Positions 25,106-32,850 of a stretch of DNA of 64,000 nt are shown here, piece by piece; position 1 is the first letter of the stretch, and each line of letters begins with the position of its first letter. The position numbers and the translations under genes are program-made. A model generated the notes under the pieces. The model did no database searches and was not told where the DNA came from. It saw only the letters and a list, made by a program, of their open reading frames with translations. This stretch comes from Acidimicrobiales bacterium (GTDB taxonomy: Bacteria > Actinomycetota > Acidimicrobiia > Acidimicrobiales > SZUA-35), in contig JANQPB010000027.1 of assembly GCA_028285495.1 (NCBI GenBank), positions 1 through 64,000 of the forward strand, written 5' to 3'.

Positions 25106-25111
25106 ATGCTA
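25106..25111 (-). promoter_or_regulatory. -10 hexamer TAGCAT, leaderless DivIVA-protein gene
   Basis: On the minus strand TAGCAT ends 6 bases before ATG 25099. Confidence 0.55.
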
Positions 25112-25215
25112 CGACGACCGCGCGCGCAGGTGTTCGACCTGGGCGGTGTCGCCCGGTCGTCGCCCGGTCGCCGCCCGGCTGCGGCGGCCGTGGTCGGCCT
25201 GGCGCGGGCCGGCCG

Positions 25216-25255
25216 CCGGAGGCGAGACTCGACCTCCGGTGCGGCGCACCGGAGA
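25216..25255. repeat. dispersed hairpin repeat, copy C
   Basis: On the minus strand, three bases after the PDZ-protease stop, the stem CTCCGGTGC-GCC-GCACCGGAG is followed by CGAGTCTCGCCTCCGGCG, matching the architecture and flank of the copies near msrA. The C-G to T-A exchange in the stem is compensated on both sides. Confidence 0.7.
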
Positions 25256-25257
25256 CA

Positions 25258-26598
25258 TCAACCGCTGGCCGCGGGGTTGAGCGCAGCGAACTCCTCCACC
25301 GCGCCGACGTCGCCGCCGAGCTCGCCCAGGGCGGACAACGCGTCGTCGAGGTTGTCGACCGGGACGATCGTGAGGTGGTCGCCGGCCCGGTCCATGATGG
25401 CGTCGAGCTCGTCGGAACCGAGGCCGGCTGGGACGATGAAGACGTCGACGCCGAGGTCGCGCACGGCGGCGGTCTTCTGCAGGACGCCGCCGACCCGGCC
25501 GACCGAGCCGTCGGCCTGGATCGTCCCCGTGACCGCCACCTTGGACCCCCCGGTCAGCTCGCCCTCGGTCAGCTGATCGAGCACCGCCAGGGTGAAGGCC
25601 AGGCCGGCGGACGGCCCACCGACCGACCCCGAGTCGATCTCGACCGTGAAGTCGAGGCCGGTGCCGTAGCGGACCCGGTCGGCCGGCTCGATCCCGAGGA
25701 AGCCGGCCCCCGGGTTCTCGGGGTTCTCGGCCAGGGCGACCACGATCGTCTCGCTCTCGCCCGAGGTCAGGTCTTCGACCGTCAGCTCGATCTCGTCGCC
25801 GGGCGCCTGCGAACCGAGGATCTCGACCAGGGTCGCGGTGGCGACCGTCGCCTGCCCGTCGATGGCGACGATCGTGTCACCCAGCTCGAGCGCCGCTTCG
25901 GCCGGGGTGTCCGGCACGAGCCGGTGGACGACGACGCCGTCGGTGGTGATGGCGTCGTAGCCGAGCTGCTCGAGGGCCACCGCCACCGCGACCTGCTTCG
26001 AATCGCTCATCAGCGACAGGTTGAACTGGCGGTTCTCCTCGGGCGTGCGGTCGCCGAGGATGTCCTCCTCCGGCACCACGGTGGCGTCGTCGTCGAACCC
26101 GAGCCACAGGTACTCCCACACGTTGGGGCGCTGGCGGACCCGGACCGTGGTGAACAGGACCTCGCCGTCACTCGGGTACTCGTCGACCCCGGCCACCTCG
26201 AGCAGCGGCTCGGTGTCTCGGGCCGTGCCGGGCACGAGGGCGACGTACGGCACCTCGATCAGCAGGCCGGTGGCGATGCCGATGGCGACGACGCCGGCCA
26301 GGCCGCCGGCGAGCCAGCGACGGACGTTCCTGGGCGGATCGGGCGACGGCCCCGTCGACGCGGCTGGGGTCGTCGTGATCGCCGGCGGGCTGGGGCGAAC
26401 CGGCGGCGGCGCTCCCGGCGGGTCGTCCTGCTGCCAGCCGGCCCAGCTGGCGACCCAGGCGTCCTGTTGGGCCTGGGCCGGCGACACCGGGGCGACGTCC
26501 GGACCCGACCCGTCGACCGACGTCCGACGGCGACGCCAACGCGACCACGACCCCCTGGGGTCCGGTGGTTCGGTTAGGCTGTCGGCGTCGGATTCCAT
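25258..26598 (-). CDS. membrane-anchored PDZ-Lon serine protease (YlbL-like)
   Basis: This 446-residue protein has a Pro-rich cytoplasmic N-terminus, one membrane helix at about 94-113 (WLAGGLAGVVAIGIATGLLI), a PDZ domain (residues 205-290, with VVVHRLVPDTPAEAALELGD) and a C-terminal Lon-type protease domain. The catalytic serine is in GSVGGPSAGLAFTLAVLDQL and the lysine in TGTIQADGSVGRVGGVLQKT, the Ser-Lys dyad of Lon proteases. Family proteins of this shape act outside the membrane on secreted or membrane proteins. The upstream leader has TAGTCT and an AGGAGGG ribosome site. It is divergent from the small membrane protein gene at 26667. Confidence 0.92.
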   Translation of the reverse strand: MESDADSLTEPPDPRGSWSRWRRRRTSVDGSGPDVAPVSPAQAQQDAWVASWAGWQQDDPPGAPPPVRPSPPAITTTPAASTGPSPDPPRNVRRWLAGGLAGVVAIGIATGLLIEVPYVALVPGTARDTEPLLEVAGVDEYPSDGEVLFTTVRVRQRPNVWEYLWLGFDDDATVVPEEDILGDRTPEENRQFNLSLMSDSKQVAVAVALEQLGYDAITTDGVVVHRLVPDTPAEAALELGDTIVAIDGQATVATATLVEILGSQAPGDEIELTVEDLTSGESETIVVALAENPENPGAGFLGIEPADRVRYGTGLDFTVEIDSGSVGGPSAGLAFTLAVLDQLTEGELTGGSKVAVTGTIQADGSVGRVGGVLQKTAAVRDLGVDVFIVPAGLGSDELDAIMDRAGDHLTIVPVDNLDDALSALGELGGDVGAVEEFAALNPAASG

Positions 26599-26666
26599 CG
26601 CCCTCCTGTCGGACAGAGTGGCACCGAGACTATGCAGTTCCCCCGAAAGACGAGGAAAAGCCGTTG

Positions 26667-26864
26667 ATGGCGCCTGCCGGGCAGCCCTCCGCCGTCGGGG
26701 GCCGCCGACCGAAGACCAGGATACGGATCCCGCTGTGGCGGCGCATCACCGCCCTTTTCTCGTTGGCGTTCCTGTCGGTCATCGGCGGCGTCATCCTGGC
26801 CGCCGTGCTCGGCGGGGCCGCCCTCCTGCTGCTGTTCCTGCTCGAGCGGGCCATCGCAACCTGA
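26667..26864 (+). CDS. small single-helix membrane protein
   Basis: A 65-residue protein with a basic N-terminus (RRPKTRIRIPLWRR) and one strongly hydrophobic helix of about 30 residues reaching almost to the C-terminus. A GAGGAAAAG stretch about 6 bases before the ATG serves as ribosome site. No family is recognised. It is divergent from the Lon-type protease gene and ends at a strong terminator. The hydrophobic half makes a real product likely. Confidence 0.6.
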   Translation: MAPAGQPSAVGGRRPKTRIRIPLWRRITALFSLAFLSVIGGVILAAVLGGAALLLLFLLERAIAT

Positions 26865-26920
26865 CGTCGCCCGGCCGAGACGCAGCGGCGGCGCCGGTCG
26901 ACCGCGGCCGTTGACGCGCA

Positions 26921-26950
26921 ACGAGGCCCCGGCCGAAACCGGGGCCTCGT
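26921..26950. terminator. strong bidirectional hairpin
   Basis: ACGAGGCCCCGG at 26921-26932 and CCGGGGCCTCGT at 26939-26950 form a perfect 12-bp stem with a 6-base loop CCGAAA. It lies between the convergent gene ends at 26864 and 26985, so it can serve both. Confidence 0.8.
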
Positions 26951-26984
26951 CGATGCGAACCAGGCCGGACCTCCCAGCCGAGGC

Positions 26985-27392
26985 CTAGCGGCCGAAGAGG
27001 CCCTTCTTGGCCGCGCCGGCCTCGGCCTTGGCCTGCCCGTCGTCGTACTGGTCGACGACGTCGATGACCTCGTCGACGAGGTCGATCGTCTCGCCGTTCT
27101 CACCGACGGGCGTCGGCGGTGTCATGTTGAGCGGGCCGGCGGCCTCGGCCTCCGGCAGCTGCGCCGGCTGAGGGCCGCCGAGAACGGTCGGGGCCATGCC
27201 GGCCGCCGACAGCTCGACCCGGTAGTAGGGCCGATACTCGAACACGACCTCCTCGAGGCGGAAGATGCGGGCGTGCTCGACCCCATCGTCGTTGCGCATC
27301 TGCTCGACGAAGCCGATGGCCTCGTGGATGTCGTCGGTCTGGTGGTAGCCGGGCTTGCCATCGGCACCCCGGTAGATGACCATGTGGGACAC
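26985..27392 (-). CDS. conserved hypothetical protein, 135 residues
   Basis: I do not recognise a named family. The N-terminal half is well structured (HMVIYRGADGKPGYHQT, FVEQMRNDDGVEHARIFRL, YRPYYRVEL) and could be a small alpha/beta domain; the C-terminal half is acidic and ends with a Lys-rich KKGLFGR. GTG 27392 is chosen because AGGAG lies 6 bases upstream; ATG 27383 is the alternative three codons in. The gap to the HEAT-repeat gene on the opposite strand (27393-27635) is unusually AT-rich for this window and should contain both promoters. Confidence 0.7.
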   Translation of the reverse strand: MSHMVIYRGADGKPGYHQTDDIHEAIGFVEQMRNDDGVEHARIFRLEEVVFEYRPYYRVELSAAGMAPTVLGGPQPAQLPEAEAAGPLNMTPPTPVGENGETIDLVDEVIDVVDQYDDGQAKAEAGAAKKGLFGR

Positions 27393-27635
27393 GGTTTGCT
27401 CCTGTTTCTCGCCCTGGGGGCTGGGTCTCGTCCAAGCCGGATCGGCTGTCGACGGCCCGGCGGTCCTGTTGTCGCTACCGCCGGTGTCGACCGTGATCGG
27501 CTCCGTCGGTCTTGCCTGGTTCCGCCACGATCGGTACGGGACACGGGGACCCGACCCACCACCACGACACAGCATCCCAGATTTCTCCGCCCAAGAAAAG
27601 TAACAATTTTGACACATATTTGTCGCACCATCGCG

Positions 27636-28241
27636 GTGGCTGGACACGCAGGTGATCACGAGACCGTGCGCGAGGGGCTCGGTCACGAGCTGCCCGAGGC
27701 CCGGGCCACCGCGCTCGGGGCTGCGGCCCGGCTCGGACTGCTCGACGCCGCGACGCTGCGGCCGTTCCTGACCGATCCGGCTGCGGAGGTCCGCCACCGG
27801 GCCGTCGAGCTGGCGGCCAGGATCCCGGACGGGGCGGCGCTGAGCGACGACCTGGTCGGTCTGCTGGCCGACCGGGAGCTGGCCGAGGTGACGGCCTTCG
27901 CCATCGGCGAGCTCGACCTCGACGAGGACGCCAGGAACCGGGCCGTCGTCGCCCTCGGGACCCAAGCGACGAGCCACGACGACGCCCTGAGCCGCGAGTC
28001 GGCGGTTGCCGCCCTCGGCGCGCTCGGGGCGGGGCTGCCCCACATCCTGGCCGCGACCGACGACGTGGCCGCGGTCAGACGGCGGGCGGTGCTGGCCCTG
28101 GCGCCGTTCGACGGACCCGAGGTCGAGGGGGCCCTGCAGCGGGCGCTGGACGACCGGGACTGGCAGGTCCGCCAGGCGGCCGAGGACCTGCTCGGCCCGG
28201 CGCACGACACCGGCGATCGATCGGCCGACGGCCCGGCCTGA
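27636..28241 (+). CDS. HEAT-repeat protein
   Basis: This 201-residue protein is built of four to five HEAT/PBS-lyase-like helical repeats: LPEARATALGAAARLGLLD, AEVRHRAVELAARIPD, AVRRRAVLALAPFDGP and WQVRQAAEDLLG. The family acts as a protein-binding scaffold; no enzyme motif is seen. The start is uncertain: GTG 27636 is taken, TTG 27609 is possible, and neither has a ribosome site. It is convergent with the MreB-like gene (18 bp apart). Confidence 0.72.
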   Translation: MAGHAGDHETVREGLGHELPEARATALGAAARLGLLDAATLRPFLTDPAAEVRHRAVELAARIPDGAALSDDLVGLLADRELAEVTAFAIGELDLDEDARNRAVVALGTQATSHDDALSRESAVAALGALGAGLPHILAATDDVAAVRRRAVLALAPFDGPEVEGALQRALDDRDWQVRQAAEDLLGPAHDTGDRSADGPA

Positions 28242-28259
28242 GGTCGGCCAGCGCCGGGC

Positions 28260-29291
28260 TCAGCGCGCCTCGGGACCGTCGACCGGGACCGGGGCCGGCG
28301 CGGCCGGCAGGCCGTCGAGGAACACCTCGGCCGGGCCGTCGAAGCCACCGAGCAGACGGGCCGCGCCCCGGACCGTCACCGCCTCGGGGTCGACCACCGG
28401 ATGGATCGGGAGACGGCAGGCCTCGCCGATGCGCGCCGCCAAGCCGTCGAGCTGGGCGACGCCGCCGACCAGGTGCACCCCGCCGGCGGTCAGGTCGGCC
28501 GCGATCTCGGGAGGCGCCCAGCCGGCGCAGGCGACGACAACGTCGACCAGCGAGCGGATCGGCTCGTCGAGTGCGTCGAGCACCTCCTGGCGGTCGAGCC
28601 GGGCGACGGCGGACGAGCTGGCCGTCCGGCCCCGCACGGTCACGGGCCACGCCTCGGCCCCGGCGGCGAGCGCCCGCTTCACCCGCTCGGCGGTCGACCG
28701 ATCGATGACGACGCCGTGCCGCCGGTCGACCAGGGCCTGGATCTCCCGGTCGAGGTCGAGGCCCCCGATGGGTCGCCACTCGAGCGCCACCACCCCGCCG
28801 AGCGACAGGACCGCCGCCTCCGTCGTCCCGGCGCCGACATCGACCACGAGCGAGCCGACCGGCTGCTCGACGGGGAGCCGGCAGCCGACGGCGGCGGCCA
28901 TCGTGTGGCCGACCAGTCGGGAAGCGAGCACGCCGCCGGCGGCCAGCGCATCGACCACCGCCCGCTGCTCGAGCGGCGTCATGAACGAGGGAACCGCGAC
29001 CACCGCCCGGACCCGGTGACGGCGCCGGACGCCGGCCCGGCGCAGCATCGCCCGGATCAGCTCCCTGGCCGCGGCCGCATCGAGCACGGAGCCGGGACCG
29101 AACGGCCGGACGGTCTGCAGCCGATCGTGGGTCCGGCCGACCATTCGCTCGGCCTCACGCCCGATGGCGACGACCTCGCCGGTGTCGGACAACCGGGCCA
29201 CGACCGCCGGCTCGGTCACGACGACCGACTCCCGCCTGGCCAGGACCGAGATGTTGGCCGTGCCGAGATCGATGGCCAGATCGCGACGCAC
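28260..29291 (-). CDS. MreB-like bacterial actin
   Basis: This 343-residue protein has the actin-fold nucleotide motifs of MreB: phosphate-1 DLAIDLGTANISV at the N-terminus, phosphate-2 VVDVGAGTTEAAV, and the adenosine motif VHLVGGVAQLDGL. VVAVPSFMTPLEQRAVVDA is also MreB-like. Length is normal for MreB. Divergence in the middle and the absence of mreC, mreD or rodA neighbours make it a paralog, not the primary cell-shape gene. It follows the moaE-like gene by 18 bp on the same strand, so the two may be co-transcribed. The start codon is GTG. Confidence 0.82.
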   Translation of the reverse strand: MRRDLAIDLGTANISVLARRESVVVTEPAVVARLSDTGEVVAIGREAERMVGRTHDRLQTVRPFGPGSVLDAAAARELIRAMLRRAGVRRRHRVRAVVAVPSFMTPLEQRAVVDALAAGGVLASRLVGHTMAAAVGCRLPVEQPVGSLVVDVGAGTTEAAVLSLGGVVALEWRPIGGLDLDREIQALVDRRHGVVIDRSTAERVKRALAAGAEAWPVTVRGRTASSSAVARLDRQEVLDALDEPIRSLVDVVVACAGWAPPEIAADLTAGGVHLVGGVAQLDGLAARIGEACRLPIHPVVDPEAVTVRGAARLLGGFDGPAEVFLDGLPAAPAPVPVDGPEAR

Positions 29292-29309
29292 GGCTCGGGG
29301 GTCGGACCG

Positions 29310-29846
29310 CTACGAGCCGGCCGGCTCGTCCTGCGGTCCGGCGTCGACGCCGGTCCCGACGTCGACGATGTGCTGGGCCTCGCGGCCCCAGCTCGTGCCC
29401 TCGGACCAGTCCTCGCGCTTCCAGATGGGCACGGTGGCCTTCAAGGTGTCGATCCCGAAGCGGGCGGCCTCGAACGCCTCGGCCCGGTGGGGGGCGGACA
29501 CGGCGACGATGACCGCGGCCTCGGTCAGCGGCACCTCACCGACGCGGTGCAGGAGCACGATCCGACCGAGCTCGGGCCAGCGCTGGCGGGCGGCGGCCGC
29601 GATCTCGTCGAGCCGGGGAACGACCTGCTCCTCGTACGCCTCGTAGTCGAGCCGGGTCACGTCGGACCGGCCGACCGAGTGGTCCCGGGCGGTTCCGGTG
29701 AAGACGACGACGCCGCCGCAGTGCGGCCGCACCACCCAGGCCGACGCCGCCTCGACGGGAAGCGGCCCGTCGGCCAGGCCGGTCCAGTCGTCGCCGTCCG
29801 GCGGTTCCAGGGTCGGAGGAGCATCGGGGGATGACGTCGCGGCCAC
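29310..29846 (-). CDS. moaE: molybdopterin synthase catalytic subunit MoaE
   Basis: This 178-residue protein has the MoaE fold: VVVFTGTARDHSVGR near residue 46, LDYEAYEEQV, IVLLHRVGEVPLTEAAVIVAVSAPHR and the catalytic lysines in IDTLKATVPIWKRE. Together with MoaD it inserts sulfur into cyclic pyranopterin monophosphate to make molybdopterin. No MoaD gene is adjacent. The start is GTG 29846, supported by TACGAT exactly 6 bases upstream. It is divergent from the HtrA-like gene. Confidence 0.92.
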   Translation of the reverse strand: MAATSSPDAPPTLEPPDGDDWTGLADGPLPVEAASAWVVRPHCGGVVVFTGTARDHSVGRSDVTRLDYEAYEEQVVPRLDEIAAAARQRWPELGRIVLLHRVGEVPLTEAAVIVAVSAPHRAEAFEAARFGIDTLKATVPIWKREDWSEGTSWGREAQHIVDVGTGVDAGPQDEPAGS

Positions 29847-29852
29847 ACGACC

Positions 29853-29858
29853 ATCGTA
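29853..29858 (-). promoter_or_regulatory. -10 hexamer TACGAT, leaderless moaE
   Basis: On the minus strand TACGAT ends 6 bases before GTG 29846. Confidence 0.55.
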
Positions 29859-29944
29859 GGGCCGCCCGCCACGGTCCTGGTGAAAATCGGGGCCCGGCGA
29901 GGCGGCGAGGGCCGGGGCGATCGCGACGGTTCGAAACCACCTTG

Positions 29945-29950
29945 TAGTCT
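29945..29950 (+). promoter_or_regulatory. -10 hexamer TAGTCT, leaderless HtrA-like gene
   Basis: TAGTCT ends 6 bases before GTG 29957. Confidence 0.55.
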
Positions 29951-29956
29951 TACGGC

Positions 29957-31615
29957 GTGTGGCACGACGACCCTGGTGACGAGGGCGAGGACGGGCCGGC
30001 GCACCGTGCGGTCCCCGATCCCTCGGCCCGCCATTGGCGCCACCCGTCCGAGTTGCGGAACCAGCACGCGCTCCCCCTTCCCGAACCGTCGCCGGTGGTC
30101 GCTGGCGGCCGGTTCGACTCGCCCCTGTGGCCGGTCCTCGCCCTCGGCGGGGTCCTGGCCCTCGCCGCCATCGGGGTCCTCGGGTTCCAGACCGGCCTGC
30201 GCAGCCGAACCGGCGTCGATGCCGGCACCGCCGCTCCGCTGCTCCCCGACGATGCGATCGACGCCCGCCTGCCGGTGCCGACGCCGATCGTCGGCCCGGG
30301 GGCGACCACGGTCCCGTCGACCACCACCACCATCCGTTGGTCGTTGCCGCCGACGACCAACGAGCTGCCGGCGGTCGGGCCGGCCACCTCGTGGGGTACC
30401 GCCGCCTCGGACCTGGCCGAGGTCGTGCCCCCCGTCCGGGCGCAGAACGCCCCGGCGTACGGCCTCTACCCGACCCCCGGCCAGAGCGACCAGCGCCTCG
30501 GGTCGTTCGTTGCCGTCGACGACCTCGTCCTGACCAGCGCCTCGGCCGTCGGCGACCTCGACGTGGTCTGGCTCCGGGTCGAGCGGAACTGGGTCGAGGC
30601 CGGTGTGGTCGGCATCGACCCGATGACCGATCTGGCGGTGTTGCAGCCGAGCGAACCGGACGTGTCGCTGCCGTGGTTGTCGGCCGCGGCCGAGCCGATC
30701 CGCCCAGGCCGGCCGGTCATGGTCGGCTACGGCGACGCCGGTCCGCCGGAGGAGACCGCCGCCACCGACCGCCTGCTCGACGAACGCGGGGCGGTCGCCG
30801 CCGGCGGTGACCGGACCGGCGCCGATGCGGACGTCGCTGACCCCGACGGGGGCGCCGGCGACGCGACGACCGACGACGGGACCACCGGCGACGGGACCAC
30901 CGGCGGCGATGGCATCGATGGCGACGACGCCGACGCCGCCGAACCGGGCGACGAGCCGACCGACGATGGTCCGACCGACGACGGCGAGAACGACGACGGC
31001 GACGAGTCCATCGAGACGGCGGAGGCCCGATCGGAGCGGGCGGCTGTCGAGGCCGAGCGCTCGGCCTCGCGGCAGCGTCGAGCTGACCACGAATGGGCCG
31101 GGGCCAGCGATCGTCGCGGCCTCGTCTACTCGACCACCGATCCCGTGACGACGGCTGACAACCGGCGGGTCCACCACTCGATCATGGCCGTCATCGACCC
31201 CCGGCCGGGCGATGCCGGTGGCCCGCTCCGCAACCGCCGGGGTGAGCTGGTCGGCCTCGTGGTCGCCGGCGATGCCCCGCAGGTGGCCGCCGTCCCGATC
31301 GATCGGGCCATCGCCGCGGCCCGGTCCCTGCTCGAGTTCGGCAACGGTGACCCGGCGTGGCTCGGCGTCGAGATCCAGCCGTCGACCGATGGGCGCGGCC
31401 TGCTGGTCGCAGCCGTGGCCGAAGCCAGCTCGGGCCCGCTGCGACCGGGTGACGTGATCGTCGCCGTCGACAACACCCCCGCCAGCCACCCGGACCGGGT
31501 CGGGTTCGCAGCCAGGGAGGCCGGCCCCGGCGGCCAGCTGCTGCTGACGTTCGACCGCGACGGGAGACGCTGGACCGTGGCCGTCGAGGTCGGCACCCAC
31601 CCGGCCGCGCCCTGA
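29957..31615 (+). CDS. HtrA-like trypsin-fold/PDZ membrane protein lacking catalytic residues
   Basis: This 552-residue protein has a cytoplasmic N-terminus, one membrane helix at about 57-78, a trypsin-like domain (about 165-450) and a C-terminal PDZ domain (about 463-545, LGVEIQPS and GPLRPGDVIVAVDNTP). The family's VLTNNHVV is VLTSASAV here (His to Ser196), TDLAVL keeps the Asp (D225), and GNSGGPL is GDAGGPL (Ser to Ala420). Two of three catalytic residues are lost, so it should not cleave peptides. Between the Asp and Ser positions lies an insert of about 100 residues, very acidic (Asp/Thr/Gly-rich). A role as an inactive sensor or chaperone outside the membrane is inference. Confidence 0.85.
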   Translation: MWHDDPGDEGEDGPAHRAVPDPSARHWRHPSELRNQHALPLPEPSPVVAGGRFDSPLWPVLALGGVLALAAIGVLGFQTGLRSRTGVDAGTAAPLLPDDAIDARLPVPTPIVGPGATTVPSTTTTIRWSLPPTTNELPAVGPATSWGTAASDLAEVVPPVRAQNAPAYGLYPTPGQSDQRLGSFVAVDDLVLTSASAVGDLDVVWLRVERNWVEAGVVGIDPMTDLAVLQPSEPDVSLPWLSAAAEPIRPGRPVMVGYGDAGPPEETAATDRLLDERGAVAAGGDRTGADADVADPDGGAGDATTDDGTTGDGTTGGDGIDGDDADAAEPGDEPTDDGPTDDGENDDGDESIETAEARSERAAVEAERSASRQRRADHEWAGASDRRGLVYSTTDPVTTADNRRVHHSIMAVIDPRPGDAGGPLRNRRGELVGLVVAGDAPQVAAVPIDRAIAAARSLLEFGNGDPAWLGVEIQPSTDGRGLLVAAVAEASSGPLRPGDVIVAVDNTPASHPDRVGFAAREAGPGGQLLLTFDRDGRRWTVAVEVGTHPAAP

Positions 31616-31762
31616 CCGTCGGGCCGCTCGACCGGGCGTCACGGGGCCCGCACCGGCCGCAGCCGGCGATCGACCCGCCGATCGACCCTGGTCTGGCGAC
31701 GACCGAGCCGGGCGGCGATGCGACAACGACCCGGGCGGTGGTCCGGCGGCGCCGGCCGTGGT

Positions 31763-32833
31763 TCAGCGACGCCAGCGGGCGGCCGAGCCTCGCACGGCCA
31801 GCCAGGCGCCACCGAGCGCAGCCGCCCCGATCGCCGAGGCGGCGCCGAGGGCGATCTCCTGGCGGCGGCGGCCACTGACCAAACCGAGCAGCGGCGGCGG
31901 CGTGCCGGCCACCCAGGCCTCGGCGTTGGTGAACTGCGGGACCCAACCCTCGGCCCGGAGGCGGTCGTTGGCGACGACCCACGACCAGGTGACGTACGGC
32001 TCGAGCCCGTCGAGCAGTCGCCGGTCGGCCACCGCCTTGGCCGCCCGCAACGGCACCCGGGACAGTCGGGGGTGGATCCGGATCGACGCCTCGCCCCGGA
32101 GCGCCCGGAACTCGTCGTTGCCGATCCAGCCGTCCGGGGCGACGTTGTAGGGGCCGTCGAGACGGGCCAGGCCGGCCAGCGCCAGCGCCGCCGCCAGGTC
32201 GTCGTGGTGGAGGAACTGGACCGGCGGGTCGACCTGCTCGGCCCTGACCGCGGCGGCGGCCCGCAGCGCCGAGCCGATCCAGCTCGAGTCGCCCTCGGAG
32301 AGGGCGGCCACCGGTCGGAGGATGGCCAGGCCGGCGCCGTTCTGGGCCGCCCACCGGGCCGCCCGCCCCTCCAGGCTGGCCTTGGCCACGGCGTACCGGA
32401 GCTCGGGAACCGGGGCGATCGGTTGGGCCTCGGTGATCGGCACCGGGTTGTCCGCCCTGGCCCCGTAGACCAGGGCGGACGACGACAGCACCAGGTGCCG
32501 GCAGCGGGCGTCGGTCATGGCGCCGAGCACCCGGTCGAGGATGGCCGTGGCGGCCCGGGGATCGGTCCGCAGCGTGCGGTCGTCGGCCAGGTGGATCACC
32601 GTGTCGACGCCGTCGAAGGCCGGGGTCGGGTCGTCGACCCCGAGGTCGAGTCGGAGCGACTCCACCTCGACCGGCTCCGGCGGCCCGTCGTCGGCCGGGA
32701 AGCTCGGGGCTGGGGGCGACTGGGGGCGGCGGGCGATGGCCACGAGCCGATCGACCGCCGGCTCGTCGATCAGCGCCGTCAGGACGCGACGACCGACCGC
32801 CCCTGACGACCCGGTGACCGCAATCGACGCCAC
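31763..32833 (-). CDS. NAD-dependent epimerase/dehydratase family protein
   Basis: This 356-residue protein belongs to the extended short-chain dehydrogenase superfamily. The N-terminal VTGSSGAVGRRVLTAL is the GxxGxxG dinucleotide-binding motif, with DTVIHLADD next and the conserved LVLSSSALVYG. The active-site YxxxK is at YAVAKASLE. A hydrophobic segment near the C-terminus (EIALGAASAIGAAALGGAWLAV) could anchor it. GTG 32833 is chosen because the fold starts two residues in and because CATCGT lies 6 bases upstream; the 12 codons beyond have no domain character. Substrate is unknown (NAD-binding sugar epimerases and dehydratases are relatives). Confidence 0.82.
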   Translation of the reverse strand: MASIAVTGSSGAVGRRVLTALIDEPAVDRLVAIARRPQSPPAPSFPADDGPPEPVEVESLRLDLGVDDPTPAFDGVDTVIHLADDRTLRTDPRAATAILDRVLGAMTDARCRHLVLSSSALVYGARADNPVPITEAQPIAPVPELRYAVAKASLEGRAARWAAQNGAGLAILRPVAALSEGDSSWIGSALRAAAAVRAEQVDPPVQFLHHDDLAAALALAGLARLDGPYNVAPDGWIGNDEFRALRGEASIRIHPRLSRVPLRAAKAVADRRLLDGLEPYVTWSWVVANDRLRAEGWVPQFTNAEAWVAGTPPPLLGLVSGRRRQEIALGAASAIGAAALGGAWLAVRGSAARWRR

Positions 32834-32850
32834 GGCTCTACGATGCCCTT
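32834..32850. promoter_or_regulatory. 17-bp divergent leaderless promoter region
   Basis: Only 17 bp separate the two GTG start codons. TACGAT (32839-32844, plus) and CATCGT (minus, 32845-32840) overlap by five bases, each with 6 bases to its own start codon. The two promoters therefore share the same -10 DNA, and each -35 region must lie inside the other gene. Confidence 0.6.
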
